A stretch of DNA of 64,000 nt from positions 1 through 64,000 of the forward strand of contig JANQLV010000012.1 of assembly GCA_028280415.1 (NCBI GenBank), given 5' to 3'. Under the pieces are notes generated by a model. The model saw only the letters and a list, made by a program, of their open reading frames with translations. It was not told the origin of the DNA and made no database searches. Origin of the DNA: Saprospiraceae bacterium. Lineage in GTDB: Bacteria; Bacteroidota; Bacteroidia; Chitinophagales; Saprospiraceae. Of the stretch, positions 1-8,139 are shown one piece after another. Both the position numbers and the translations under genes were made by a program. Numbering within the stretch: position 1 is the first letter of the stretch; the number at the start of each line of letters is the position of its first letter.

Positions 1-40
1 CGACTCAAAGTACAAATGATTATCAATACTTCCAAATGTC

Positions 41-90
41 TACTCTCGCAATAAATGGAGTAAATTATCTACGCTATTTTTGCGAGAGTA
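41..90. repeat. Perfect 10-bp inverted repeat with 30-nt loop
   Basis: TACTCTCGCA at 41-50 is the exact reverse complement of TGCGAGAGTA at 81-90. It lies beyond the 3' end of the cassette-like gene pair, so it may be part of the next cassette's recombination site or a transcription terminator. No poly-T run follows on either strand, so a simple intrinsic terminator is not obvious. Confidence 0.6.
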
Positions 91-111
91 GGAGGGCAAG
101 ACTTGAGAGAC

Positions 112-165
112 TATAAACCAGCAGAATGTAAGTGCGGACTATTGACGTTCTGCACTTTGTTAGGT
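112..165 (-). repeat. attC-like recombination site (candidate) at the 3' end of the gene pair
   Basis: On the plus strand an AAC (116-118) and GCAGAA (121-126) pair with TTCTGC (148-153) and GTT (159-161). The right-hand core is GTTAGGT (159-165), which fits the integron R' consensus GTTRRRY. Read on the gene strand this core is ACCTAAC and it overlaps the TAA stop of the gene at 160-549, as R'' boxes of integron cassettes often do. The same 7-mer in inverse orientation lies at 951-957. The site is short (54 nt) and the left core, TATAAAC, deviates from consensus, so the call is tentative. Confidence 0.5.
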
Positions 166-549
166 GTAGTTAAATTCACTTTTTGATAATTTCTTAAGAA
201 TCTTTATTAAATATTTTATTAAGTTTTCAAACGCTCTTTTATCCATATATTGATTTATTATTGATGAACTTATTACTTGTTCTTCAATTTCAAAAAGCTT
301 TTGTTGAATAATTTCGAAATTCCTAATTAGCGTTGATACATTAAGATCTAAACAAGCACTCCAGATAGCTTTTTCTTCAAAAGAAAATGCCATTATTCCA
401 CAACATTCCGCGATACAATTATATTCTAAATTCTTCCACAAGTTCTTTGTTGGCTTAAGAATTACATCTACGTCTTTTACCCTAGCACCTTTGGGGTTTA
501 TAATCTTCCATTCTATCCAATACTTATTTCCAATGTAAAGTTTTTTCAT
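160..549 (-). CDS. Hypothetical protein, distal gene of the cassette-like pair
   Basis: This is a 129-residue protein that I do not firmly recognise. It has no signal peptide or membrane segment. It contains a cysteine-rich stretch, AECCGIMAFSF, near residues 47-57 and a lysine-rich helical C-terminus. The ECCG-x-x-AF pattern recalls the small DUF6331-type immunity-like proteins, but this is only an impression. It starts 9 bp after the stop of the gene at 559-936, so both are probably translated from one message. Its stop codon overlaps a GTTAGGT/ACCTAAC core. The base composition is more AT-rich than the housekeeping genes nearby, which fits recent acquisition. Confidence 0.7.
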   Translation of the reverse strand: MKKLYIGNKYWIEWKIINPKGARVKDVDVILKPTKNLWKNLEYNCIAECCGIMAFSFEEKAIWSACLDLNVSTLIRNFEIIQQKLFEIEEQVISSSIINQYMDKRAFENLIKYLIKILKKLSKSEFNYT

Positions 550-558
550 TTCATTTGA

Positions 559-936
559 TTATTTAGAGTTGCTTGAATAACCAAATCTTGCCCATTTATG
601 TTCCTTAAATATTTCTAACCCTATTAAGGTTCCCCATAATTTATTTTTACTGATGATTCTAGTTGAATTGGTTGAAATTAGTTTTACAAGATCGTTTAGT
701 TCGTTTATAACTTCATTTTCTGTTTCATTATTATAGAATTCTATGTGCTCGATTGATGATTTTTTGCCTTGGTAGATAACATCAACAAATATGTATTGAT
801 GATTTTTAAGTAAGCTTGCTATAACAGAATGATCATGCTTGTAAATAATGAATTTGTATAGATCAACATTTTCCTCAATCTCAATTTTATGGAATTTTGA
901 TAACTCTAAAATCGCATGGAAATTTTTCTTATTCAT
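559..936 (-). CDS. Hypothetical protein, proximal gene of the cassette-like pair
   Basis: The protein has 125 residues and starts MNKKNFHAILEL. The frame stays open upstream to 1092, but that extension runs through the attC-like hairpin and has no better start, so the ATG at 936 is preferred. The protein has no recognisable domain, signal peptide or membrane helix. It is hydrophilic, with mixed alpha/beta character and an Asn/Lys-rich tail. It starts about 15 nt after the GTTAGGT core at 951-957, the usual position of the first gene in an integron cassette. Together with the next gene it may form a two-component unit such as effector/immunity or toxin/antitoxin, but nothing in the sequence proves this. 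Confidence 0.65.
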   Translation of the reverse strand: MNKKNFHAILELSKFHKIEIEENVDLYKFIIYKHDHSVIASLLKNHQYIFVDVIYQGKKSSIEHIEFYNNETENEVINELNDLVKLISTNSTRIISKNKLWGTLIGLEIFKEHKWARFGYSSNSK

Positions 937-950
937 TTTGACTTCATTAC

Positions 951-1060
951 ACCTAACGTATAGGTGTACATGCATTTGCTGACGCACTGAGCGTCGGAGC
1001 AAATGTAATATACGAAAACTGAGAATGATGTCAGCAATTGACATGTACGCAATGTTATAT
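951..1060 (-). repeat. attC-like site with strong central hairpin
   Basis: The plus strand reads ACCTAAC (951-957), an 8-nt spacer, GTACATG (966-972), a central hairpin, CATGTAC (1042-1048), a 5-nt spacer and GTTATAT (1054-1060). The outer AAC/GTT cores and the 7-bp inner arms pair in the R''-L''/L'-R' order of integron attC sites. The central hairpin pairs 973-985 with 991-995 plus 998-1005, leaving an extrahelical GG at 996-997. The ACCTAAC core matches RYYYAAC. A second local inverted repeat, TACACCTA/TAGGTGTA, spans 948-968. Total length is 110 nt, within the attC size range. Confidence 0.6.
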
Positions 1061-1339
1061 GAGTTGTTATTTCCGCGGGTTGGGCCGCCCATGGCGGATT
1101 TCGGATAGCGAATGATGTATCAGTCGGTGAATGTATAATGAGCTGTCGGATACATCATAGCTAGACGAAGTAGCGGGTAGGGTAGTACTCACCCCCCAAT
1201 GTCGTATAACACCCCATATCAGCGTTATCACGTATAGGATGGTAATGTGTTGTTTGCGGATTAAATGTTGTAGGTAAAGCAAGTGCTTGTTAGCTAGTTG
1301 TTTATGATTGCGTGTTAAATGTAAGTTAGGGAAATGGAA
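1061..1339. other. Non-coding, repeat-rich stretch between recombinase and cassette; possible attI region
   Basis: I see no convincing gene here. The stretch is dense in short inverted repeats. ATGATGTATC (1112-1121) pairs perfectly with GATACATCAT (1149-1158). AACAC/CCAT (1208-1212, 1214-1217) face ATGG/GTGTT (1239-1242, 1247-1251). AAGCA/TGCTT lie around 1277-1288. GGGCCGCCC and CCGC/GCGG motifs lie at 1073-1095. It sits immediately 3' of the recombinase gene, which is where the primary attachment site would be expected if the recombinase and cassettes are co-oriented. That role is inference. Confidence 0.5.
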
Positions 1340-2755
1340 TTAAAAATCCAATCGGTCGAGTGGGCTTTGTATGTTATTTAAACTTTGTTTTGTGATGTGA
1401 GTGTAAATTTCAGTAGTCTGACTGGACTCATGCCCTAAAAGATTCTGAATGTAACGTAGGCTGATGCCTTTTTCTAATAAATGTGTAGCAAAGCTATGAC
1501 GCAAAGTGTGTAAGGTTACTCTTTTTTTTATTCTCGCTATTCCCGTTGCTTTTTGAAAAATGTTCTGTACACTTCTGGTACTGTACTTCCCGCCATGTAT
1601 GCCTTCAAATAACCAGGAGTACGGGCGATACTGCTTGAAGTATAATCGAAGCAGCACCAAAGCTTTTTGTGATAAGAGGGTGTATCGGTCTTTTTTTCCT
1701 TTTCCTCCCTGAATGAATATTTGCATTCTCTCACTGTCTATATCTTTTATTTTTAAATTGACAACTTCAGATACTCGCAAACCCGCAGAGTAGATAAGCA
1801 TGAGTATGCATTTGTGCTTTAGGTTTTCTACTGATGACAAGATTTTAATAACTTCCTGCTCACTCAGTATATGCGGCAAGTGGTTGGGCTTTTTAGGACG
1901 ACGTAAATCCAGAATTTCACGGTCTTGCTGCAATACTCTTTTATAATAGGCTTTGGTTGCGTTGATAAACTGGTTTTGTGCAGAGATGGAAATGTTGCTG
2001 GTTTTTATTTTAAAAATAATATAATCCTTTATTTGATCATCACTTATTTTTTTAGGATGTGTTACCGGATAATATAAAAATAATTGCTTTACCTGATTGA
2101 GATAGGCCTTGATCGTCCGGAACGAACATCTTTCATATAGGAGTTGTTCCTCCAGAAGATTTAATGCTTCAATTTGTGCAGGATTCAAATTGGTTGATGT
2201 GAAGGTTTGGATATAGTTTTCTTTTAGAGAAGGGGCGATGTATTTAGATGGGATATTTTTTTGTGGTTTAAATTTTAAAATTAATCCCGGACCAATATAA
2301 TATTTTAAATGGTTTAATGTGTCTTGCGTATAAGGGAGACTCCAGTATTTGTAACGAGGATTCCAAAGACAGCCAGGGATTTTCTTTATTATCGATCTGT
2401 TTCTTTGATCTTCTAATGCAACTTTTATTTTTATGCGTTCCTCGTTTTCTGTTTCTACTATTACCTTGAATCTTGAATTCGAATTGACGTTTTTCAGGTA
2501 TTTGTCTTTGTGGATCGTTTCGCTTTTTGATAGTATTCTCTCACTGTTTGTATTGATGATTACATCCCCGAATATTTGTTTGAGTTTTCTAAAAGCCTGA
2601 GGGGTATAAGGGATATGCCAGCACTTTCTGGTTTGACTCCATTTGCGACCGGGGATCTGCCTGATTTTTTCTACGTATATTGCTCCGTAGGGTAATTTTA
2701 TTGCAATTCTGATTTCTCCGCGATGATTTATTTTTTCTATGGATAATGTGGTCAT
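1340..2755 (-). CDS. Tyrosine recombinase with two N-terminal HARP-like repeats
   Basis: This is a 471-residue XerC/D-type site-specific recombinase. The C-terminal catalytic domain shows the full signature: Arg in AGLRVSEV, Lys in GGKGKKDR, HTLRHSFATHL, LGHES and the nucleophile Tyr in TTEIYTHIT. A SAM-like core-binding domain precedes it (about 180-270). Unusually, the first 150 residues hold two copies of a roughly 45-residue unit of the form IPG-x-x-W-x-x-x-x-x-x-W-x-x-P-Y, resembling the HARP DNA-binding motif of SMARCAL1. The extra insert typical of integron IntI integrases is absent. The ATG at 2755 is chosen over a TTG at 2782. The gene is co-oriented with the cassette-like genes downstream. 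Confidence 0.88.
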   Translation of the reverse strand: MTTLSIEKINHRGEIRIAIKLPYGAIYVEKIRQIPGRKWSQTRKCWHIPYTPQAFRKLKQIFGDVIINTNSERILSKSETIHKDKYLKNVNSNSRFKVIVETENEERIKIKVALEDQRNRSIIKKIPGCLWNPRYKYWSLPYTQDTLNHLKYYIGPGLILKFKPQKNIPSKYIAPSLKENYIQTFTSTNLNPAQIEALNLLEEQLLYERCSFRTIKAYLNQVKQLFLYYPVTHPKKISDDQIKDYIIFKIKTSNISISAQNQFINATKAYYKRVLQQDREILDLRRPKKPNHLPHILSEQEVIKILSSVENLKHKCILMLIYSAGLRVSEVVNLKIKDIDSERMQIFIQGGKGKKDRYTLLSQKALVLLRLYFKQYRPYSWLFEGIHGGKYSTRSVQNIFQKATGIARIKKRVTLHTLRHSFATHLLEKGISLRYIQNLLGHESSQTTEIYTHITKQSLNNIQSPLDRLDF

Positions 2756-2864
2756 CTTGTAAAGTATTGTTGTGGGATGCAATATAACAATACTTTTACA
2801 AAAATGTCGATTTTTGTTTTAAATGGAACCCAACTGGTATTAGAGAATACTCTTTTTCGAATAA

Positions 2865-4196
2865 TTAGACTCCAACGTAGTTTTGCGGAGTGATTAGTTT
2901 TAACTCTTCTTTGATGATATCACTGATATCCAAAGTGTCAATAAAACTGTGGATGTCTTCTTTAGTAACACTTGCTTTTCCACGAGTAAGGTTGAGCAAT
3001 GCTTCATAAGGATTAGGATAGGCTTCCCTTCTTAATATATTTTGTATTGCTTCGGCCACAACCATCCAATTATTTTCCAGATCTTCATTGAGCTTGGCTT
3101 CATTTAATAATAATTTTGAAAAGCCTTTTAAAATGGATTTAAAAGCAATGATGGTATGCCCAAAAGGTACTCCTATATTTCGCAATACCGTACTGTCTGT
3201 TAAGTCTCTTTGCAATCTGGATATAGGTAGTTTTTCCGCAAGATGATTGAATAGTGCATTGGCTATACCCAAATTGCCTTCCGCATTTTCAAAGTCGATG
3301 GGATTGACTTTATGCGGCATGGCTGATGAACCTATTTCTCCTTTGATGGTTTTTTGACGGAAGTATTCCATGCTAATATAGGTCCAGATATCTCTGGCCA
3401 GATCAATCAATATGGTATTGATTCTGGCGAGTGCATGGAAGGTAGCCGCAAGGTTATCATAATGTTCAATCTGGGTAGTATTTTGGGCTCTTTCCAGTCC
3501 CAGATATTCGTTGACAAAATGGTTGCCAAAGGCTTTCCAGTCAATGCTCGGATAGGATACACTATGTGCGTTAAAATTTCCGGTTGCTCCTCCAAATTTT
3601 GCTTTTTGTTGTACGGCTTTTAGTTGCCGGATTTGTACATCCAGTCTTTCGACAAAAACCCTGAATTCTTTTCCTAAAAGGGTGGGAGAGGCTGGCTGAC
3701 CATGTGTTCTGGCTAGCATCGGAACGGAACTCCACTCTTCTGCTACCGCAGCTAACTGATCTCTGACCTGATGGAAAAAGGGCAAGTATATATCTTGAAT
3801 GGCGTTTTTAAGCAATAAAGGGGTTGCAGTGTTATTGATGTCCTGTGAAGTAAGTCCAAAATGTATAAATTCTTTGTACGGACTGATATTCAGTTCATCA
3901 AATTTTTGTTTTAAAAAATACTCCACGGCTTTTACATCATGATTTGTCGTTTTTTCGATGTTTTTGATGGAAATGGCATCAGGTAGAGCAAAGTGTTCAA
4001 AGATATTGTTTAGTTGTTCTACTTTTTCATCCTGAAAATCAGCCAATTGTGGTATCGGATATTGTACCAAAGCTATAAAGTATTGTATTTCTACAAAAAC
4101 CCGATATTTAATCAAAGCGTATTCGGAAAAGTAGTCTGACAATTCCTTGGTTTTGTTTTGGTATCTGCCGTCAATTGGTGAGATTGCTGTAAGCAT
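2865..4196 (-). CDS. purB: Adenylosuccinate lyase
   Basis: A 443-residue cytoplasmic enzyme of the fumarase/aspartase superfamily. It cleaves SAICAR to AICAR plus fumarate and adenylosuccinate to AMP plus fumarate in purine synthesis. The superfamily signature GSSAMPHKVNPIDFENAEGN is intact, as are TSQDINNTA and RTHGQPASPT with the catalytic-type histidine. Length and sequence match the E. coli-type PurB subgroup. The ATG at 4196 (MLTAISPIDGRY) is the family start; the longer open frame to 4235 begins with an unsupported extension. A TAnnTTTG element lies 37-44 nt upstream. Confidence 0.96.
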   Translation of the reverse strand: MLTAISPIDGRYQNKTKELSDYFSEYALIKYRVFVEIQYFIALVQYPIPQLADFQDEKVEQLNNIFEHFALPDAISIKNIEKTTNHDVKAVEYFLKQKFDELNISPYKEFIHFGLTSQDINNTATPLLLKNAIQDIYLPFFHQVRDQLAAVAEEWSSVPMLARTHGQPASPTLLGKEFRVFVERLDVQIRQLKAVQQKAKFGGATGNFNAHSVSYPSIDWKAFGNHFVNEYLGLERAQNTTQIEHYDNLAATFHALARINTILIDLARDIWTYISMEYFRQKTIKGEIGSSAMPHKVNPIDFENAEGNLGIANALFNHLAEKLPISRLQRDLTDSTVLRNIGVPFGHTIIAFKSILKGFSKLLLNEAKLNEDLENNWMVVAEAIQNILRREAYPNPYEALLNLTRGKASVTKEDIHSFIDTLDISDIIKEELKLITPQNYVGV

Positions 4197-4232
4197 GGTG
4201 TAGTTTTTATAGTGATTCTCGATACATTTTCG

Positions 4233-4240
4233 CAAATGTA
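4233..4240 (-). promoter_or_regulatory. Candidate -7 element for purB
   Basis: TACATTTG on the minus strand matches the Bacteroidota -7 consensus TAnnTTTG and ends 37 nt upstream of the purB ATG. No clear TTG -33 box was found at the expected distance, so support is partial. Confidence 0.4.
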
Positions 4241-4330
4241 CTAAATTTTAAATAGTGGCTTCAGACTGGGTTCTACTTTTATTTCCCGTATTCTTTTTGT
4301 TTTTTTATGCTTTTCTTAATTTTAGTTTTG

Positions 4331-7300
4331 ATGAAAAAAAATAGGTCCGCTTTACTTTTCTTGCTGTCCTTGTATGGCGCATTGTGTTATACGCAACCTG
4401 CCTCTCTTGAGTTTATCAGAAAAAATACAGAAGATGGTCTCTCTCAAAGTGTTGTTCATAGTTTGTGTAGGGATGCTAAAGGTTTTGTTTGGATCGGAAC
4501 GCAGGATGGCCTTAATCGTTTTGATGCTTATTCTTTTCATACTTTTGAAACCCAACCAGATCGACCCGGTAACTTAAAGCATTCTTATATATGGACATTA
4601 CATCAATCCGGTCTACAAGAACAAGAGCTTTGGATTGGAACCAATGGTGGAGGGCTCTATTGTTATGACCATCGTTTAGATTGGTTTTATCATTATCCCG
4701 TTCCGGATTCTTTGCAGTATTCTTCCAGGTCAAACAGCGTCAGAGCCATCCATGCTTTTTCAAAGTCTGAGTTATTGGCAGGAACGGAGGATGGATTATT
4801 TCTTTTTAATTTTGATAAAAAAACGTTTACACAACTTCCTCACGAATTTTTAGGAAGTGTTTTTACATTCCACCAATTATCGAACGAAGCTATCTTGATC
4901 GGAGGCCTTGAAAGAGTATTTTATTTTAAACCTGAAGATCAATCTTTAAGACTCCTTCATTTGAGTCGGAAAATAGAAGGTGGAATACATAGTTTTGCCG
5001 GGTTAAATGAAAATTCCTTTTGGCTTGGTACTGGAAAAGGAGTTTATGAGGTGCAGTTGAAACGTAAAAGGGACTCATTAATTGTACTCAATCATTATGT
5101 CCATTCCGATATGGAATCGACATCTCTGTCAAATAATTCGATTGCCGATTTGCATCTGGATACGAATGGAAAATTGTGGATCGCTTCGAATGGTGGTATA
5201 AATGTATTGGATACCCGGAATCGGGCAACTGGCTTCGTCCGTTACCAACATTCAGCGGATGATCAGCAGTCTGTTTCTTCGGATATTATTAATTGCCTGG
5301 AAGAGGTGGAGAAAGGGGTTTTATGGGCAGGGACACAAAATGGGCTGAATCAGTTTTCCAGCCAAAAATCTGTTTTTACTAATTTTGAAATCGATCAAAC
5401 TAATGAAGGTTGTGGTCAATCCATACACGGAATGCTGGAAACCGAAGCGTTTGTTTTGGCTTGTACTGAAAAGGGTTTATTGTCGATTGATCCGGAGATG
5501 AAGGGGATTACTAATTGTTATGATCAAGGTGTTTTTCCTGCTTTGGAAGATGAGTTTTTAGTGAGTATCAGCCCTGGCAAAGAAGATAATTATTGGCTGG
5601 CCCTGAGAAGAAATGGTTTCGCTGAATTGCGTAAAGAAAATGATACTTTTCATTTAAGTAATTTTAAATTACCCGCGGGCCCGTACTCGGGAATTGGTAG
5701 CAATGATTTGCTCGAAGATGATTCCGGCAATTTATGGATCGCTTCATCCGGTTTGGGACTTTGGTACTGGAACCGCCAAGAGAATACTTTTGTTTCCTAT
5801 AAAGCTAATCCGGAAGATAGTACCAGCATTTCCGGGAATTATATTTTTCACTTGTTTGAAGATCGGCAAAAGAGAGTTTGGGTATCAACCGCTGATGGTG
5901 GACTAAGTTGTCTGGACAGGGAATCGGGGATTTTTAAGTCTTTCTCTTTTGATGAACGCAATTCCTCGAGCCTGAGTGCCAATATGGTGCTTTCCACTTA
6001 CGAAGATCGACAAAACAGAATTTGGGTTTGTACTGCTAATGGCTTGAATCTCTGGGATGGAGAAGAAGGTTTTTTTCGTTTTTATAAAAAAGATGGTCTG
6101 CCCAATAATGTTATTTATGGAATGCTGGAAGATGCAAATGGTGCATTATGGTTGAGTACGGGAAAGGGTTTGGCGCAGATTTCTTATACCGGTCAATTGT
6201 TTAAATCTAAAAACTATACTACTCTTAACGGATTACTCAATAATGAATTTAATCAACATGCTTTTCTAAAATTGCGAAATGGCAATTTGACATTTGGTAC
6301 AAAAGGCGGATTGAGTTATTTTAATCCCGATTCTATTCGATCGTATGCCATTGCGCCCCGGGTAGTTTTGACCGATTTTAAATTGTTTAATGAATCTGTT
6401 CCGGTAAATCAAAAAGAGGGTTTTTCAATTCCGAAATCTGTGGATGAGTTAAAACAACTGACGTTGTCCTATGAACAAAATTTCTTGGCTTTTGAATTCA
6501 CTGGAATTAATTATGAACAAGCTCAGGCAAATCAATATGCCTATATGATGGAAGGGTTGGATGAGGATTGGGTTTTTTCGGGAAATCGCCGTTATGCAAA
6601 TTACCCAGGGATGAAGCCCGGGCCCTATGTTTTTAAAGTAAAATCAGCTAATCACGATGGACTATGGTCGGAAGAAAGAGCATTGAAAATATTGATAAGG
6701 AATCCTCCCTGGAAAAGTTGGTGGGCTTATTTATTATACGCCATAAGCATATTGTCTCTGATCTGGTACAGGCTTTATTCGGTTAGACAAATTGAGAAAG
6801 CAAAAGAAGCAGAACGGCAGCTGATCAGAAAGAGAAGCGCTCAGGATTTTCACGATGAAGCAGGGAATCAAATTACGAAGATTGGCCTTATGGCAGAGAT
6901 GGCGAAAAGACAGGTGGGAGATAGGGGAGAACTGGATCGGCTGATGAATGAGATCGGTGAACAAGTACAGGAATTGCGTACCGGGATGCGGGATTTTATC
7001 TGGGTACTCGATCCGGGTAAAGATAATCTGTACGAAACACTGATGCGATTAAATGATTTTGGAAATGGCTTGTTCAATTATTCGACCATCCATTTTTCCA
7101 GTTCCGGGATTAATGAGGATTTGAACAGGTATAAGCTCAATGCTGCTCAGCGCAGACATACATTGATGATTTTTAAAGAAGCTATGAATAATAGTGTAAA
7201 ATATTCTCAGGGCAAACAAGCCACTTTAAATGTATTGGAGAAGAATGCGTTTATTGAGATTAGTTTCGAAGATGATGGTATTGGTTATTCCGCAACAGAT

Positions 7301-7435
7301 GCCAGGCACGGTCATGGGATACAAAATATGAAGGCGAGAGCAGAAAAAATTAATGCAAAACTTGAAATTACTTCGAACAAACCTGTCGGTACCAGACTGA
7401 TTATTATTCTGAATACTACCCATATGGGTAATTGA
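4331..7435 (+). CDS. Reg_prop/Y_Y_Y sensor histidine kinase
   Basis: The protein has 1034 residues. Signal peptide MKKNRSALLFLL leads into a periplasmic beta-propeller region (about 25-680) with repeated W-I-G-T/A-x-x-G-G/D-L-N strands. A Y_Y_Y domain follows (about 710-780), then one membrane helix (about 796-818). The cytoplasmic HisKA_3 box carries its phospho-acceptor in DFHDEAGNQ (His841), and the HATPase domain has an N-box (FKEAMNNSVKYS) and glycine boxes (DDGIGYS, HGHGIQNM). It senses an unknown, possibly glycan or envelope, signal. The ATG at 4331 is preferred to one at 4307 because it gives a clean signal peptide. It is partnered with the response regulator at 7477. Confidence 0.92.
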   Translation: MKKNRSALLFLLSLYGALCYTQPASLEFIRKNTEDGLSQSVVHSLCRDAKGFVWIGTQDGLNRFDAYSFHTFETQPDRPGNLKHSYIWTLHQSGLQEQELWIGTNGGGLYCYDHRLDWFYHYPVPDSLQYSSRSNSVRAIHAFSKSELLAGTEDGLFLFNFDKKTFTQLPHEFLGSVFTFHQLSNEAILIGGLERVFYFKPEDQSLRLLHLSRKIEGGIHSFAGLNENSFWLGTGKGVYEVQLKRKRDSLIVLNHYVHSDMESTSLSNNSIADLHLDTNGKLWIASNGGINVLDTRNRATGFVRYQHSADDQQSVSSDIINCLEEVEKGVLWAGTQNGLNQFSSQKSVFTNFEIDQTNEGCGQSIHGMLETEAFVLACTEKGLLSIDPEMKGITNCYDQGVFPALEDEFLVSISPGKEDNYWLALRRNGFAELRKENDTFHLSNFKLPAGPYSGIGSNDLLEDDSGNLWIASSGLGLWYWNRQENTFVSYKANPEDSTSISGNYIFHLFEDRQKRVWVSTADGGLSCLDRESGIFKSFSFDERNSSSLSANMVLSTYEDRQNRIWVCTANGLNLWDGEEGFFRFYKKDGLPNNVIYGMLEDANGALWLSTGKGLAQISYTGQLFKSKNYTTLNGLLNNEFNQHAFLKLRNGNLTFGTKGGLSYFNPDSIRSYAIAPRVVLTDFKLFNESVPVNQKEGFSIPKSVDELKQLTLSYEQNFLAFEFTGINYEQAQANQYAYMMEGLDEDWVFSGNRRYANYPGMKPGPYVFKVKSANHDGLWSEERALKILIRNPPWKSWWAYLLYAISILSLIWYRLYSVRQIEKAKEAERQLIRKRSAQDFHDEAGNQITKIGLMAEMAKRQVGDRGELDRLMNEIGEQVQELRTGMRDFIWVLDPGKDNLYETLMRLNDFGNGLFNYSTIHFSSSGINEDLNRYKLNAAQRRHTLMIFKEAMNNSVKYSQGKQATLNVLEKNAFIEISFEDDGIGYSATDARHGHGIQNMKARAEKINAKLEITSNKPVGTRLIIILNTTHMGN
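7417..7430. promoter_or_regulatory. Palindromic operator TACCCATATGGGTA upstream of the response regulator
   Basis: This perfect 14-bp palindrome consists of two head-to-head TACCCAT heptamers, matching the NarL-type half-site TACYYMT. It lies inside the last codons of the kinase gene, 2 bp before a TTG (-33) box. A closely similar copy lies at 8125-8138 in the same promoter geometry. It is a likely binding site for the adjacent LuxR/NarL-family regulator. Confidence 0.6.
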
Positions 7436-7462
7436 TCGCTGGACTTGCTTCCTTTATTTTTA
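7432..7462 (+). promoter_or_regulatory. Candidate promoter of the response regulator gene
   Basis: TTG at 7432-7434, a 20-nt gap, and TATTTTTA at 7455-7462 approximate the Bacteroidota TTG / TAnnTTTG promoter. The spacing is identical to that of the promoter at 8140-8170. The gene's ATG follows 14 nt after the -7 element. Confidence 0.45.
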
Positions 7463-7476
7463 AAAGAAAACTAATT

Positions 7477-8106
7477 ATGGAAACCCTAATTCGCGTTGCT
7501 ATTATTGAAGATGATCCCAAAATCAGACAGCTTTTGCAACTGGTAATTGATGGTTCTCCCGGGTTTTATTGTCAGGATACCTTTGAAGATTGTGAGTCGG
7601 CTTTTGATACTTTGCAAATTAATAAACCGGATTTATTATTACTGGATGTCGATTTACCTAAAATGTCAGGCATCGATGGGCTGAAAGTTATTAAAAAACA
7701 AAATCCGGCTTTGAATATCGTGATGTTAACGGTTCATGAAGATGATGAGACGATTTTTAATGCGCTTTGCTCTGGTGCAGTTGGCTATCTGGTGAAAGGC
7801 ATTCCTCCGGACAGATTGCTTCTGGCTTTGCAGGAGGCTTATGCAGGGGGAGCCCCCATGAGCGCTAAAATAGCTCGAAAAGTGGTGGGCCATTTTCATC
7901 GGGATATGAATAATAATCCTCTTTCAGAGAGAGAAAAAGAAGTATTGCAATTTTTATGTGATGGTGAAAACTACAAAACAATTGCGCAAAAATTGTTTAT
8001 TAGTACGAATACCGTAAAAGCGCATATTAAAAATATTTATGCCAAACTACATGTCAATACACGGGCCGAAGCAGTTGCAAAGGCTATCCAAAAAAGGATT
8101 ATTTGA
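7477..8106 (+). CDS. LuxR/NarL-family response regulator
   Basis: A 209-residue two-domain regulator. The receiver domain (1-120) has the acidic pair in IIEDD, phospho-acceptor Asp57 in LLLLDVDLPKMSG, the switch Thr in LTVHEDD and Lys in YLVKG. The C-terminal helix-turn-helix (about 145-205) has the LSEREKEVLQFL opening and NTVKAHIKNIYAKL recognition helix of the LuxR class. The ATG at 7477 is chosen; upstream codons overlap the kinase and have no receiver homology. It follows its kinase closely and is presumably phosphorylated by it. Palindromes upstream of it and of the next gene suggest autoregulation and control of the T9SS cargo gene. Confidence 0.93.
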   Translation: METLIRVAIIEDDPKIRQLLQLVIDGSPGFYCQDTFEDCESAFDTLQINKPDLLLLDVDLPKMSGIDGLKVIKKQNPALNIVMLTVHEDDETIFNALCSGAVGYLVKGIPPDRLLLALQEAYAGGAPMSAKIARKVVGHFHRDMNNNPLSEREKEVLQFLCDGENYKTIAQKLFISTNTVKAHIKNIYAKLHVNTRAEAVAKAIQKRII

Positions 8107-8124
8107 AATCTTAAATTGGAAAAC

Positions 8125-8138
8125 TACCCAAATGGGTA
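8125..8138. promoter_or_regulatory. Second palindromic operator TACCCAAATGGGTA
   Basis: The 26-bp block around this site (8119-8144) matches the block at 7411-7436 in 24 of 26 positions. The palindrome starts 18 bp after the stop of the response regulator and 2 bp before a TTG box. It is a candidate regulator-binding site for the gene at 8192. Confidence 0.6.
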
Positions 8139-8139
8139 A

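Noticed and set aside
937-1092. N-terminal extension of the gene at 559-936
   Set aside because: The extension is translated from the attC-like hairpin; the ATG at 936 sits just after the core as in cassettes.
1067-1282. A 71-codon minus-strand frame over the repeat region
   Set aside because: It lies entirely on inverted repeats, has low-complexity composition and no good start; more likely non-coding recombination-site DNA.
1340-2755. Classical integron integrase IntI
   Set aside because: The insert between the conserved Lys and the HxxR box that defines IntI is missing and the N-terminus is different; a Xer-like class fits better.
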